64,000 nucleotides of DNA. It comes from Oceanospirillum sp048270425 (GTDB lineage Bacteria > Pseudomonadota > Gammaproteobacteria > Pseudomonadales > Halomonadaceae). A program made the translations under genes and the position numbers. The notes beneath the pieces are model-generated. The model did no database searches, was not told the DNA's origin, and saw only the letters and a list, made by a program, of their open reading frames with translations. The stretch spans positions 1 through 64,000 of the forward strand of contig JBLWSY010000013.1 of NCBI GenBank assembly GCA_048270425.1, read 5' to 3'. Shown one piece after another: positions 22,940 to 32,495 of the stretch; the first letter of the stretch is position 1; each line of letters starts with the position of its first letter.

Positions 22940-25642
22940 TTTCGCGGCGATCAGCAATTTTTCAATCTCTTCCGGCCCTGGCAGGTGATCTTTGTTGTAG
23001 ATATCGTCCCGCCATTGCAGGTTGCCGTTTTCGTCCTGCCAAACTGTCCAGTACATCAGGTAGACCGGCAGATAAGGCTCCATTTTCAGGTAACGTTCCT
23101 CTTTGGAGCGTAGTACTTCCTGTACGCGATCTTCGGTCCAGCCCCAGGGTTTTTGGGCCAGAAGGCGGTCTACCAACGGCAGGGCGTCTTCAAGACGAAC
23201 ACAACCGTTACTCATCGCTCTTTCCCGACGATTAAAAAGGTGCTTGGCCGGGGTGTCATGCATGTAGATCGCTTTGTTGTTCGACAGACGGAATTTCACA
23301 TAACCCAGCTGATTGTATTTGCCCGGCAGCTGAACAAAACGGTAAGGGAACTGCTCCGGGTCTTGTTCAAAGTCGTTAAAATTGATCTGCTCTAAGGGGA
23401 CTTCTCTGGCGGGCGAGTTCCAGCCGTCCACAATCTGCATCTCACGATCTTTCAGATAGTTCGGGTTACTGCGTACTCTGGGCAGAATGTTTTTTACGCC
23501 GATACTTTGCGGGATGTTCCAGCGTGGGCTGAGAATGACCGATGTGAGAGCCTGTTTCATAATCGGTGTTCTGTGTTCCGGAGAGCCAACGATCACCCGC
23601 ATCTCCATGGTAGGCTTGTTTTTCTCTACCAACTCCAGTTTGTAGTCCGCCATATTGATCATCATATAACGGTCACCCAGCTTAGCGGGCAGATGATAGA
23701 GACGGCGGAAGTTGTGAGCCAGTCGCAAGACACGAGTTTTTGGCGTTAGGTTAAGCGCTCTGCGGGTCTGCAGGCCGATAATGCCATCAACAGACTGGCC
23801 ATGACTTGCCTGAAACTTCTTCACTGCCGCTACCAGTTCGCCATCGTAGCGGCCTGGGAATGCCGGTTTATAATCGTCAGAAAGCATCTTTAGCCGTTTC
23901 AGCTGTTCGATCAGGACCGGCATCCAGCTTTCGCGAATCATTCCGGGATCAAGCCGCCCAGCCATCGACAGTTTTGGCCAGGGTTTCTGTTGCTGTTTGC
24001 GCCAGTAATCCAACGCTTTCAGTAAAGGTTCTGTTTGATCGGTGGTTGGATAGAGCTTACGGATCTGTCTTTTCAGATAGCTGGTGCGCTTCTCCTCAGG
24101 CAGTGCTGAGGCCATTTTCAGTTCAAGCTCGAGATCTTTAATCCAGGGCTTGGGTACGGACTGGAAGCTGTTTAAAGCAACGCCGCCGTAGCGATATTCC
24201 TGGTGATCATCATCTTCGTCGGCAAGAATAAAGCGCTCAGTGGCAATATCGTGACGCAAACGGGCATATATCTGGCTGTATCGCAGGTCTGCCGCCAGCA
24301 GCTGGTGAGGGAGCGGTTTGCCAATGTCGGGTTGAGTCTGAAACAACGCCTTTTGCGGGTCGATAAAGTCACGGTAAGGTTTTACCCAGGGGTGTGGTGT
24401 GCTGGCCGGGTCCAGAGTCGCGAAGATCTCAACCAGTCGGGACAGCGCATTTGCTGCGTTTCCGGGCTCGCCTTTTTTATTCAGCCATATAGGTTTGAAA
24501 TCATTGCTTTGATAAGCCGGCGCAATTTGTGCTGCAAATTCGGTCTTGCTCTCATCAAACAGGCTATCTAAATCCGGCTGGTAATAGAGACTCTTGAAGC
24601 TGACGGCCAGTGGCTGAAGTCGTTTCTCTGGTGGTAGGTTCAGCACCTTAAGGGTCTGTTGTCCGATAATGCCGTCGGCTGTTTGTCCGTGTTGGGTCTG
24701 CAAGCTTTTGACGGCTTCGACCAGCTGATTGTCGTAACGGCCAGGAAACTCGGGTTTGTAATCCTGGGGCAAAGTCTGCAGACGTTGCAGTTGTTCGATC
24801 AGTGTAGGCATCCAGCTCTCACGGATCATACCGGGGTCAAGGCGTTCACCCTCAGAGAGTTGCGGCCAGGGTGTTGCCTGCTGCATCTGCCAGTAGTCCA
24901 GGCTTTCCAGCAATGCGACCTTTTGTTCTGCGTCAGGGTAGAGTTTGCCGATCTGGGTCTGCAGATAATCTTCCCGCTCTTCAATGGTCAGGTGAGCGGC
25001 GGTTTTCAACTCCTGTTCCAGCGCTTTAGCCAACTTTTGAATTTCAGGCGTCAATGCAGCCTTGGAAAAGGGGCGAGTGTTGCTGTCAGGGGTGTCCGGC
25101 TGATCCGCGAGAACGAAGTGTTTTGTTGCAATATCGTGACGCAGGCGGGCGTACATTTCGCTGTAGAGCAGATCGGTTGCCAGCAAATATCGGGGTAACG
25201 CCAGATCCATCGGCTGCTTTTGAAAAGTCAGAAAGCGCTGGTAAGGGGTCAGCCAATGATCGGGTTTATCCGGTGTATCCATCGCCGTAAAGATACGAAC
25301 CAGGCGGGTGAGTTCTTTAGCCGCTGCGCCAGGCTCGCCAGTGTCATTCAGCCAGATATGTCGGAAGTCGTTATCCAGATAAGCAGGGGCGATCTGATCG
25401 GCAAAATCTGCGGTGGCATTATCAAAACGGCTGCGCAGCGTTACTCCGATCCAGGCACTTTCGATGTTGTTGACGGTTTGGTTCGTCTGTACCTTTATAG
25501 AGGCTTGAGCCGGAAAGGCCAAAATAAGAGCCATTACGAAGCCGAAAAACATACCGGGCGACATAGCAGCAAGAGTTGCCCTGACATCAAAAGGCTGAGT
25601 GCCAAAAAATGAGTTTGCGGTAGACGGTGAAAACCTGAACAA
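22925..25642 (-). CDS. L,D-transpeptidase (YcbB-like) with a duplicated N-terminal module
   Basis: Periplasmic peptidoglycan cross-linking enzyme of the YkuD family. The C-terminal YkuD domain (about 655-830) holds the catalytic motif: His795 ('YMHDTPAK') and Cys814 in 'MSNGCVRLED'. The rest is a tandem duplication: about residues 71-355 and 360-650 align throughout, each with a helical scaffold ('ARLRHDIAT', 'ERLDPGMIRESWMP') ending in a PG_binding_1 domain ('YDNQLVEAVKSLQ...DGIIGQQT' and 'YDGELVAAVKKFQ...DGIIGLQT'). Ordinary YcbB-type proteins have one such unit and are near 600 residues. The N-terminus contains a signal-like stretch 'MFFGFVMALILAFPAQAS'. The start is unsure: TTG 25642 is the longest, ATG 25564 gives a conventional signal peptide. 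Confidence 0.9.
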   Translation of the reverse strand: MFRFSPSTANSFFGTQPFDVRATLAAMSPGMFFGFVMALILAFPAQASIKVQTNQTVNNIESAWIGVTLRSRFDNATADFADQIAPAYLDNDFRHIWLNDTGEPGAAAKELTRLVRIFTAMDTPDKPDHWLTPYQRFLTFQKQPMDLALPRYLLATDLLYSEMYARLRHDIATKHFVLADQPDTPDSNTRPFSKAALTPEIQKLAKALEQELKTAAHLTIEEREDYLQTQIGKLYPDAEQKVALLESLDYWQMQQATPWPQLSEGERLDPGMIRESWMPTLIEQLQRLQTLPQDYKPEFPGRYDNQLVEAVKSLQTQHGQTADGIIGQQTLKVLNLPPEKRLQPLAVSFKSLYYQPDLDSLFDESKTEFAAQIAPAYQSNDFKPIWLNKKGEPGNAANALSRLVEIFATLDPASTPHPWVKPYRDFIDPQKALFQTQPDIGKPLPHQLLAADLRYSQIYARLRHDIATERFILADEDDDHQEYRYGGVALNSFQSVPKPWIKDLELELKMASALPEEKRTSYLKRQIRKLYPTTDQTEPLLKALDYWRKQQQKPWPKLSMAGRLDPGMIRESWMPVLIEQLKRLKMLSDDYKPAFPGRYDGELVAAVKKFQASHGQSVDGIIGLQTRRALNLTPKTRVLRLAHNFRRLYHLPAKLGDRYMMINMADYKLELVEKNKPTMEMRVIVGSPEHRTPIMKQALTSVILSPRWNIPQSIGVKNILPRVRSNPNYLKDREMQIVDGWNSPAREVPLEQINFNDFEQDPEQFPYRFVQLPGKYNQLGYVKFRLSNNKAIYMHDTPAKHLFNRRERAMSNGCVRLEDALPLVDRLLAQKPWGWTEDRVQEVLRSKEERYLKMEPYLPVYLMYWTVWQDENGNLQWRDDIYNKDHLPGPEEIEKLLIAAKEKTR

Positions 25643-25702
25643 AAGACTGCCTTCCGGATCGGGATAGATGGCTGGAAAAATTCGGCCTGAGATCAGTGCA
25701 GA

Positions 25703-26503
25703 TCACAGACAGATCAGAGTTCTTACTCCTGTTTGTCCACCCGGATGCCATGTTTGTTCCATCAGAGTTTGCCGCCCGGAGTGGTTGCGGATCAGTATTG
25801 TACTGGCCCTTGTGCCATAGTCCATACTGGATCGAATAAAAGATGGGGATAAAAAGCGTTCTTTATCCAGTCCAATGCCTGTGTCGGGCAATTCATGGTC
25901 TTCAGCTTCCTCATCGTTGGCGACAACTGCTAAAAAGTGGTTTTCGTTCAGAGGATAATGAGAGGCGCTCAGCTCCTCCATAAACTCTTCCATCAGTTGT
26001 TTACTGTGACGCACTTTTGGCCAGGGGGTGTTCAGTCGGTGATTACTTAATCCGTAAACACCTGAGGGAAGTCGTGCATCAAAATTGTAGTAGGGGATGC
26101 CGGTTTCAGCACCAAAACGGTTACAGCCATAGCCCAGAGTTTCGCCATCACTTACCAGCAGGTTAAAGCCTCCGGTGTCCATAGCGCTGGAAGCGATCTC
26201 TTCCAGAAAGGCTGCGGGTGCCATATCGCCTTCAAGAAAGTCCTGACAAAGCTTGCCTCTGCTTTTGGGAAACGTTTTGCTCATGTCGGATGCTTGCCGG
26301 AAGTTCGTCACTGCTGCAAAGCGTCCGGATTCAGTGATGCCCATCCAGGTGCCACCGGCCTGAAGGTCTTGCCCTGCTATAACAGGGCTGTTTTCCCAGG
26401 TGGTCAGAGGAGCTGTGGGGCGTTGATAAAACTCATCTCGGTTCGCAGCCACAACCAAAGGATAGGTCTGGTCTTTTTGCCATGAAAAGAGAATTAAGCA
26501 CAT
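25703..26503 (-). CDS. NRDE-family protein (TANGO2 homologue)
   Basis: A 266-residue member of the Ntn-type NRDE family: it begins MCLILF with Cys2 positioned as a possible N-terminal nucleophile after Met removal, followed by the defining motif 'VAANRDEFYQRPTAPL' and 'GGTWMGI'. The family includes human TANGO2 and is linked to haem or lipid handling, though no bacterial reaction is established. It stands alone, 60 bases from the divergent end of the transpeptidase gene and upstream of a plus-strand sensor gene. Confidence 0.9.
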   Translation of the reverse strand: MCLILFSWQKDQTYPLVVAANRDEFYQRPTAPLTTWENSPVIAGQDLQAGGTWMGITESGRFAAVTNFRQASDMSKTFPKSRGKLCQDFLEGDMAPAAFLEEIASSAMDTGGFNLLVSDGETLGYGCNRFGAETGIPYYNFDARLPSGVYGLSNHRLNTPWPKVRHSKQLMEEFMEELSASHYPLNENHFLAVVANDEEAEDHELPDTGIGLDKERFLSPSFIRSSMDYGTRASTILIRNHSGRQTLMEQTWHPGGQTGVRTLICL

Positions 26504-26689
26504 AACGGAAGCTCCAAAGCGATGCAGGTGTAATAACGTCGGTCATAAAGTAGCGGCTGCGTCGGTAATAGGTCCCGCTGAAACCTGAGTCTGATCACTT
26601 AAATCTAAGTGAAAAAGTCCTTGCAGACAGTGTATGATACTTTTTCTTCAGAAATGAATTCTGCCGGCAAGGTTTATTCAGGGAAGCCC

Positions 26690-29128
26690 ATGACAGAAAC
26701 CGAACAACCGTTGCGTATCTCGCTGAAAAAGTGGATCGACCAAGCTTACGTGCGATCTAACATGGTGCAGCTGATATTGGTGAACGCTGCCTTTGTGGTA
26801 CTTCTGACAGGTGTTTTCATTCTGCTGGGCCTGAACCAGCACAATACTGCCCGCAAAGATTACGAACAAGAGCTGATTGGGGCGCTTCAGTCAAAAACTG
26901 ACTGGGTCAATGCCCGACTGAGTTCGGTACAGAGTCAGCTTCAGGTCCTGCAGCGTCAGACCGAACGGGTGTTGGCGTCTGACCAGCCCGGCGATCTTAC
27001 GACACCTCTGGCTTACACCCCAGGCAATGTGCTGATGAAGCCAAAGGATGATGGTGGCGTTGCGGTTTATTATTCTACCCAGTCCGGAGACCTGTCCTCC
27101 CGGGAAGAGAAAGCCCGTAAATTACTTCCTCTGAATTATCTGTTTGCGGATCTTCAGCAGGCCAATCAGTTGGTTAAGCAGGTTTACCTGAATACGCCTG
27201 ATAACTTAAATCTGATCTATCCCTATCTTGATGTTCATGCTCAGTTTGCGCCGGACCTGGATCTCAGCTCCTTCAGTTTTTATTATCTGGCAGACAAAAC
27301 CCATAACCCTCAGCGTCAGCCAGTATGGACTGATGCCTATCTTGATCCGGCGGGTATTGGTTGGATTATTTCTCACATTGCACCGGTTTATCAGGGTGAC
27401 AGTCTTGAAGCGGTTGTTGGTCTTGACCTGACCGTTGAAACCTTGATCAGCAACCTGTTCTCTCTGCCTCAGCCCTGGTCTGGCTATGCTGTTTTGGTCG
27501 GTAAAGATGGCAATATTCTTGCCCTGCCGCCTGAAGGAGAAGATGACTTTGGTCTTAAGGAGCTGACTGACGGACAGTACAGCTTCCGTCATATCACTAC
27601 GAATGAATTTAAACCCGGCCTTTTCAACCTTTATAAACGCCCAGAAATGTCTGAGCTGTCGCGTCTGGTTGCGCATCAGCAGGCCGGGCTTGCACAGATC
27701 GATCTGAGTCATCCAAGTGTGGTGGCCTGGAATACTGTCCCGTTAACGGGTTGGAAACTCCTGGCTGTAACGCCTCAGGAAGAGCTCTACGCCAAAGCTG
27801 AAAGTTTTACCGAGTATCTTAAAGATATTGGCGTTTTGGTGCTCTTACTGATTCTGATTCTGGCGGCCCTGCATGTTGGAATTCATAAAGCCCGAAGCCG
27901 TAGACTCTATCAGCAGATGCAGGGACCTCTGGATTACTTTGATAATGTGGCACGGGCATCTCTTGAAGGTAAACCTCTGTCCAGAAAGACATTAAACAGT
28001 CCTGTGACGGAAATTCAGGATCTTGCTGATCTGCTGCATCGTTTTGTTCAGGAAAATTCGATGCTGAAACAGCATCAGGAGCAGTACGAAACCAGCTTTC
28101 ATCGTCAGAATGATTACTTCCGCAATCTGTTGAACAGTATTCCTATGCCGGTTTTTGATACCGACGGCGAATACCGGATTCAGGGTTGCAACCGTGCCTT
28201 TGAAAACTTCTTTGGCAAAAGTGAGGGGGATCTGAAAGGCCATCTTCTGACGGAATTTATTCCGGTGTCGCCACCAGATGAGGGGGCTTTCGCCAAAGAA
28301 TTGTTACTGACCAGTGCCAGCAAGGAGAGTCACCCGGTATCAGTGATACTCTCCCGTGCGCCGGAAGCGTTGCGCAGCGTAGAGGTGACTCGTCGGGAAT
28401 ACGGTCGTGGTCGCCCTATGGTTGGGCTCTTGATTGATCTTTCCGATCAGTATCAGGCCCGGGATCAGATGAAGTTTGATCGAGATCGGGCTCTGGAAGC
28501 GTCCAAGCTGCAGACCGAGTATCTGCAGGCGATGCGTCGTGAACTGGAAGGGCCACTATTGAATCTGGTCAGCCTGACGGAACAATTAAGAGAGCAACCG
28601 GATCAGCGTGAGCGTCTGAGTCTGTTGCTGAAAGAAAAGGTTGATGCCCTGATGTACCTGACCCGGGATAACTGGGTAACTGAGAACCCGGATGTTCCGG
28701 CGGTACAGAAATCTAAAGACGGGCTAAAGCAATCCTGTGTGTTGGTAGTGGATGACGGACCGGTCAATACTATGTTGGCCAAGTCTGCGCTGCAGAAGGT
28801 GGGTTATGAGGTTGATGTGGTTAACAGCGGCCAGGAGGCACTTGAGCTGATGACCGAGAAAACCTACCAGGTTGTATTGATGGATATCTTTATGCCGGAT
28901 ATGGATGGTATAGAAACCACCATTCGTTGGCGTGAAAGAGAGCGAGCAATGCAACTTCGGCCCGCAGCAATTGTTGCTGTGACGGCTAATGTTCTGGAAA
29001 GTGAGCGTCAGCGCTTTTTTGATGCCGGAATGAATGACTATCTGGCCAAGCCTTATCATCCTTCGGAACTGCGCTCCCGGGTTGATCACTGGCGACAACA
29101 GTATGAAGAAGGTCAGGTTTCTGCCTGA
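26690..29128 (+). CDS. Membrane Cache-PAS-receiver protein with a degenerate kinase helix
   Basis: An 812-residue signalling protein. A transmembrane helix (about 26-48), a periplasmic dCache-type domain of about 300 residues and a second helix (about 380-400) are followed by a linker, a PAS domain (about 475-590), a long helix and a receiver (about 680-805; phospho-Asp732 in 'VVLMDIFMPDMDG', Lys in 'LAKPY'). Where a HisKA would read 'MSHEIRTP' this protein reads 'MRRELEGP': Arg617 replaces the phospho-acceptor His, and no HATPase domain is present. It therefore looks like a hybrid kinase that lost catalysis and may receive phosphate from another kinase. ATG 26690 has GGGAAG upstream; the frame is open back to GTG 26609. 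Confidence 0.88.
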   Translation: MTETEQPLRISLKKWIDQAYVRSNMVQLILVNAAFVVLLTGVFILLGLNQHNTARKDYEQELIGALQSKTDWVNARLSSVQSQLQVLQRQTERVLASDQPGDLTTPLAYTPGNVLMKPKDDGGVAVYYSTQSGDLSSREEKARKLLPLNYLFADLQQANQLVKQVYLNTPDNLNLIYPYLDVHAQFAPDLDLSSFSFYYLADKTHNPQRQPVWTDAYLDPAGIGWIISHIAPVYQGDSLEAVVGLDLTVETLISNLFSLPQPWSGYAVLVGKDGNILALPPEGEDDFGLKELTDGQYSFRHITTNEFKPGLFNLYKRPEMSELSRLVAHQQAGLAQIDLSHPSVVAWNTVPLTGWKLLAVTPQEELYAKAESFTEYLKDIGVLVLLLILILAALHVGIHKARSRRLYQQMQGPLDYFDNVARASLEGKPLSRKTLNSPVTEIQDLADLLHRFVQENSMLKQHQEQYETSFHRQNDYFRNLLNSIPMPVFDTDGEYRIQGCNRAFENFFGKSEGDLKGHLLTEFIPVSPPDEGAFAKELLLTSASKESHPVSVILSRAPEALRSVEVTRREYGRGRPMVGLLIDLSDQYQARDQMKFDRDRALEASKLQTEYLQAMRRELEGPLLNLVSLTEQLREQPDQRERLSLLLKEKVDALMYLTRDNWVTENPDVPAVQKSKDGLKQSCVLVVDDGPVNTMLAKSALQKVGYEVDVVNSGQEALELMTEKTYQVVLMDIFMPDMDGIETTIRWRERERAMQLRPAAIVAVTANVLESERQRFFDAGMNDYLAKPYHPSELRSRVDHWRQQYEEGQVSA

Positions 29129-29219
29129 TTCGCAGATTGCTTCTGCACAACATTTTTAATCCCTAATGCCGACAGACTGAATTTCAGCTGTCGGTTTTTC
29201 TGTCTGAAACGGAAGATTT

Positions 29220-30008
29220 ATGGAAACTCTCATCATGTATGTGGTTCTTGGAGCCGCAGCGGGAACCCTGGCGGGGCTGTTCGGTATCGGCGGTGGTCTG
29301 ATTATTGTGCCGGTACTGGTATTCAGTTTTGCTGCGCAGGGAATTTCTCCGGAAGTGCTGACACACCTTGCTGTAGGCACCTCATTAGCAACCATTGTGG
29401 TGACTTCAATCAGCTCAGTCAAAGCGCATCATACCAAGGGTGCTGTTCGTTGGGACTGGTTTAGTGGTATCGCCATTGGCATTGTTTTTGGCACGGTATT
29501 GGGTGTGAAAACCGCCGGTATGATGAGCGGTGAATTATTGCAAAAGGTGATTGGGGTCTTTGCTATTTTAATCGCCTTTCAGATGGGGCTCGGCTTGAAA
29601 CCTAAGCCAAGTCGAACCATTCCCGGGCGTCCCGGTCTGATTGGTGCCGGTGGATTTATCGGTTGGGCTTCGGCTATTTTTGGTATTGGTGGCGGTTCTC
29701 TGACTGTACCTTTCCTGAGTTGGTGTAACGCCAAAATGCAGACCGCGGTTGCAACCTCTGCCGCGGTTGGGCTTCCGATAGCCATTGTTGGAGCTTTAGT
29801 GAATATTGAAGAAGGCTGGGGAAATCCTCTGTTACCGGAATACGCCACCGGTTATGTCTATTGGCCTGCTTTTATCGGTATTGTTTCTACCAGTGTTATT
29901 TTCGCTAAAGTCGGTGCCCGGCTGGCGCATCGTCTGCCTTCCGATACCCTGAAGCGTATTTTTGCCCTATTGCTGCTGTTTATCGGTGGCCGTTTTCTAT
30001 TGGGTTAG
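29220..30008 (+). CDS. Sulfite exporter TauE/SafE (TSUP) family permease
   Basis: A 262-residue inner-membrane protein with two repeats of four helices. The glycine-rich repeat 'GLFGIGGGLIIVPVL' (N-half) and 'AIFGIGGGSLTVPFL' (C-half) is the family hallmark. TSUP members move sulfur-containing or organic anions such as sulfite or sulfoacetate; the substrate here is unknown. It is the first gene of the lgt-thyA-folA neighbourhood, ending 29 bases before lgt. Confidence 0.92.
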   Translation: METLIMYVVLGAAAGTLAGLFGIGGGLIIVPVLVFSFAAQGISPEVLTHLAVGTSLATIVVTSISSVKAHHTKGAVRWDWFSGIAIGIVFGTVLGVKTAGMMSGELLQKVIGVFAILIAFQMGLGLKPKPSRTIPGRPGLIGAGGFIGWASAIFGIGGGSLTVPFLSWCNAKMQTAVATSAAVGLPIAIVGALVNIEEGWGNPLLPEYATGYVYWPAFIGIVSTSVIFAKVGARLAHRLPSDTLKRIFALLLLFIGGRFLLG

Positions 30009-30037
30009 CATTTCAACGAGAGAGTTAAGGTTATTAC

Positions 30038-30829
30038 ATGCTGCAGTATCCACAGATAGATCCTGTTCTGGTGGCTTTAGGGCCCATAAAAATCCATTGG
30101 TATGGGCTGATGTATCTGATCGGCTTTGCCGGAGCCTGGTGGTTGGCCAAACAAAGAGCTCATCGTCTGGGCTGGAGCCGGGATGATATCAGTGATCTCA
30201 TCTTTTACGGAGCAGCAGGCGTGGTGCTCGGTGGACGCTTTGGCTATGTTTTCTTTTATAACTTTGATCGCTTTCTGGAAGACCCCCTTTGGTTGCTAAG
30301 GGTGTGGGAGGGCGGTATGTCATTCCATGGTGGCCTGCTGGGTGTGATTGTCGCCATGATCATTTTTGCCCGCCGCATGAATGCCAATATGCTGACTGTA
30401 ACCGACTTTATTGCGCCTCTGGTGCCGATCGGTTTGGGGGCTGGTCGTGTGGGCAACTTTATTGGTGGCGAACTTTGGGGGCGTCCGACAGATCTGCCTT
30501 GGGGGATGGTATTTCCCCATGTGGATAATCTGGCCCGTCATCCGTCACAGCTCTATCAGTTTGCGCTGGAAGGTGTCGCTCTGTTTGTGATTCTGAATCT
30601 GTTGGATCGTACCCGTCCGGCGCGCGGCGTGATCTCCGGAGCATTTCTGACCTGTTACGGAATCTTCCGCTTTATGATGGAGTTTGTTCGTCAGCCTGAT
30701 GCGCATATCGGCTTTATCGCCTTCGATTGGTTGACCATGGGACAGCTTCTGTCTCTGCCGATGATTTTGGGTGGACTGGCGCTGATCGCCTGGGGCAGAA
30801 AACAGGCTGTAGTGGATCAGAAAGGCTGA
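30038..30829 (+). CDS. lgt: Prolipoprotein diacylglyceryl transferase
   Basis: Inner-membrane enzyme that attaches diacylglycerol from phosphatidylglycerol to the lipobox Cys of prolipoproteins. The 263-residue sequence has about seven transmembrane helices and the Lgt signature 'GRVGNFIGGELWGRPTD', together with 'HGGLLGVI' carrying the essential His and 'MEFVRQPD'. Placed between a TSUP permease and thyA, the usual gammaproteobacterial order. Confidence 0.97.
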   Translation: MLQYPQIDPVLVALGPIKIHWYGLMYLIGFAGAWWLAKQRAHRLGWSRDDISDLIFYGAAGVVLGGRFGYVFFYNFDRFLEDPLWLLRVWEGGMSFHGGLLGVIVAMIIFARRMNANMLTVTDFIAPLVPIGLGAGRVGNFIGGELWGRPTDLPWGMVFPHVDNLARHPSQLYQFALEGVALFVILNLLDRTRPARGVISGAFLTCYGIFRFMMEFVRQPDAHIGFIAFDWLTMGQLLSLPMILGGLALIAWGRKQAVVDQKG

Positions 30830-30941
30830 TCTGTTTTACAGTTCATCTGCTTTTAAGTCCGGTAGATGTCTTTTTATTCTTTGCAAAAGGGTGCGCTAAC
30901 GTAAAATAGCGCCCCTGAATTTTTAAACTCTGGAATACCCC

Positions 30942-31793
30942 ATGCAGCAGTATCTCGATCTTAGTCGTCGCATCGTGGAAGAAGGTATCTGGGTTGATAA
31001 CGAACGTACCGGCAAACGCTGCCTGACCGTTATCAATGCGGATCTTGAATACGATGTGGAAAACAATCAGTTTCCGCTGATTACCACCCGTAAAAGTTTC
31101 TGGAAGGCAGCGATTGCGGAGCTGTTGGGTTACCTGCGCGGTTACAGCAGTGCGGCTGAGTTTCGTGCTATCGGCTGCAATACCTGGAACGCTAATGCCA
31201 ACGATAATCCAAGCTGGCTGAATAATCCGCACCGCAAGGGTGAGGATGATATGGGCCGGGTTTATGGCGTGCAGGGCCGCAGCTGGGCAAAGCCGGATGG
31301 TACTTATCTGGATCAGCTGAAAAAGATTGTTGATGATCTGAGTCGTGGTGTGGATGACCGGGGAGAGATTCTGAATTTCTACAATCCGGGCGAATTTGAT
31401 CGGGGCTGCCTGCGCCCCTGCATGTACAGTCATCACTTCTCACTGCTGGGCGGTAAGCTTTATCTGAACAGTACCCAGCGCAGCTGTGATGTGCCGCTGG
31501 GACTGAACTTTAATCAGGTGCAGGTTTTTACCCTGCTGGCACTGATGGCGCAGATCACAGGTCATCAGCCGGGTAAGGCGTATCACAAGATTGTGAATGC
31601 TCACATCTATGAGGATCAGCTGGAGCTGATGCGTGATGTGCAACTGAAACGTGAGCCTTTCCCATCCCCTCAGCTGAAGATCAATCCGAAGATTAAAACG
31701 CTGGAAGATCTGGAAACCTGGGTCACGCTGGATGACTTTGACGTGGTGGGTTATCAGCACCACGACGCGATTCAGTATCCGTTTTCAGTCTGA
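30942..31793 (+). CDS. thyA: Thymidylate synthase
   Basis: Converts dUMP to dTMP using methylene-tetrahydrofolate. 283 residues. The catalytic Cys is Cys160 in 'GCLRPCMYSHHF'; the normal 'PCH' has become 'PCM', marking a divergent ThyA branch. The phosphate-binding motif 'QRSCDVPLGLNFNQ' and the dUMP-binding 'AHIYEDQLELM' (canonical 'DxHIYxxH') are present. The product dihydrofolate is recycled by FolA, encoded 123 bases downstream. Confidence 0.95.
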   Translation: MQQYLDLSRRIVEEGIWVDNERTGKRCLTVINADLEYDVENNQFPLITTRKSFWKAAIAELLGYLRGYSSAAEFRAIGCNTWNANANDNPSWLNNPHRKGEDDMGRVYGVQGRSWAKPDGTYLDQLKKIVDDLSRGVDDRGEILNFYNPGEFDRGCLRPCMYSHHFSLLGGKLYLNSTQRSCDVPLGLNFNQVQVFTLLALMAQITGHQPGKAYHKIVNAHIYEDQLELMRDVQLKREPFPSPQLKINPKIKTLEDLETWVTLDDFDVVGYQHHDAIQYPFSV

Positions 31794-31916
31794 TCCACTT
31801 TGTGGGTTAGAACCTGCAAGTCTGAGTAAAGCATCAGGAATTTCATGCTGATGGTTAGAATTGGGAGAGTAACGTCTGTCCCGCCATCAGCAGCATCGAT
31901 ATAGAGTGAGAGTAAA

Positions 31917-32441
31917 ATGGCGTTAGAACTGGATGCACCTGTGGCCCTGATCTGGGCGATGGCAGAGAACCGCACTATCGGGATCGACAACAAACTGCCG
32001 TGGTACCTGCCAAAAGATCTGCAGTTTTTTAAACAGTGCACCTGGGCAAAACCCGTGATCATGGGGCGTAAAACCCATGAATCCATTGGTCGCCCTCTGC
32101 CGGGCCGTACCAATATTATTGTCACCCGTGATACGGCTTTCACCGCTGAAGGGTGCGTGGTGGTGCACACGCTGGAAGATGCACTGGAGCGCGCTGATCA
32201 GCAATGCCTGATCGATGGTGGTGAAGAGATCATCATTATGGGCGGTGCTGAAATTTACAAGCAGGCGCTGCCCTATGCCAACAAGCTCTATATCACCAAG
32301 GTTCACGCCGAAGTGGAAGGTGATGCTTTCTTCCCGGAATACGATGAAAGCCAGTGGCAGGAAGTCTCCCGCGAAGAGTGTAAAAAGGAAGGTACCGGCG
32401 AGTATGATTATGGCTTTTATATTTATCAGCCCGCAGGGTAA
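31917..32441 (+). CDS. folA: Dihydrofolate reductase
   Basis: NADPH-dependent reduction of dihydrofolate to tetrahydrofolate. The 174-residue sequence has 'LIWAMAENRTIGIDNKLPWYLPKDLQFF' (active-site Asp after the WYLP element), 'VIMGRKTHESIGRPLPGR' and 'IIMGGAEIY'. GAGAGTAAA precedes ATG 31917. Functionally paired with ThyA just upstream. Confidence 0.97.
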   Translation: MALELDAPVALIWAMAENRTIGIDNKLPWYLPKDLQFFKQCTWAKPVIMGRKTHESIGRPLPGRTNIIVTRDTAFTAEGCVVVHTLEDALERADQQCLIDGGEEIIIMGGAEIYKQALPYANKLYITKVHAEVEGDAFFPEYDESQWQEVSREECKKEGTGEYDYGFYIYQPAG

Positions 32442-32495
32442 CATGGCGTCACAGCCGGTAAGATTGCCGTAGATATGAAGGATAGGGTATTGCCC

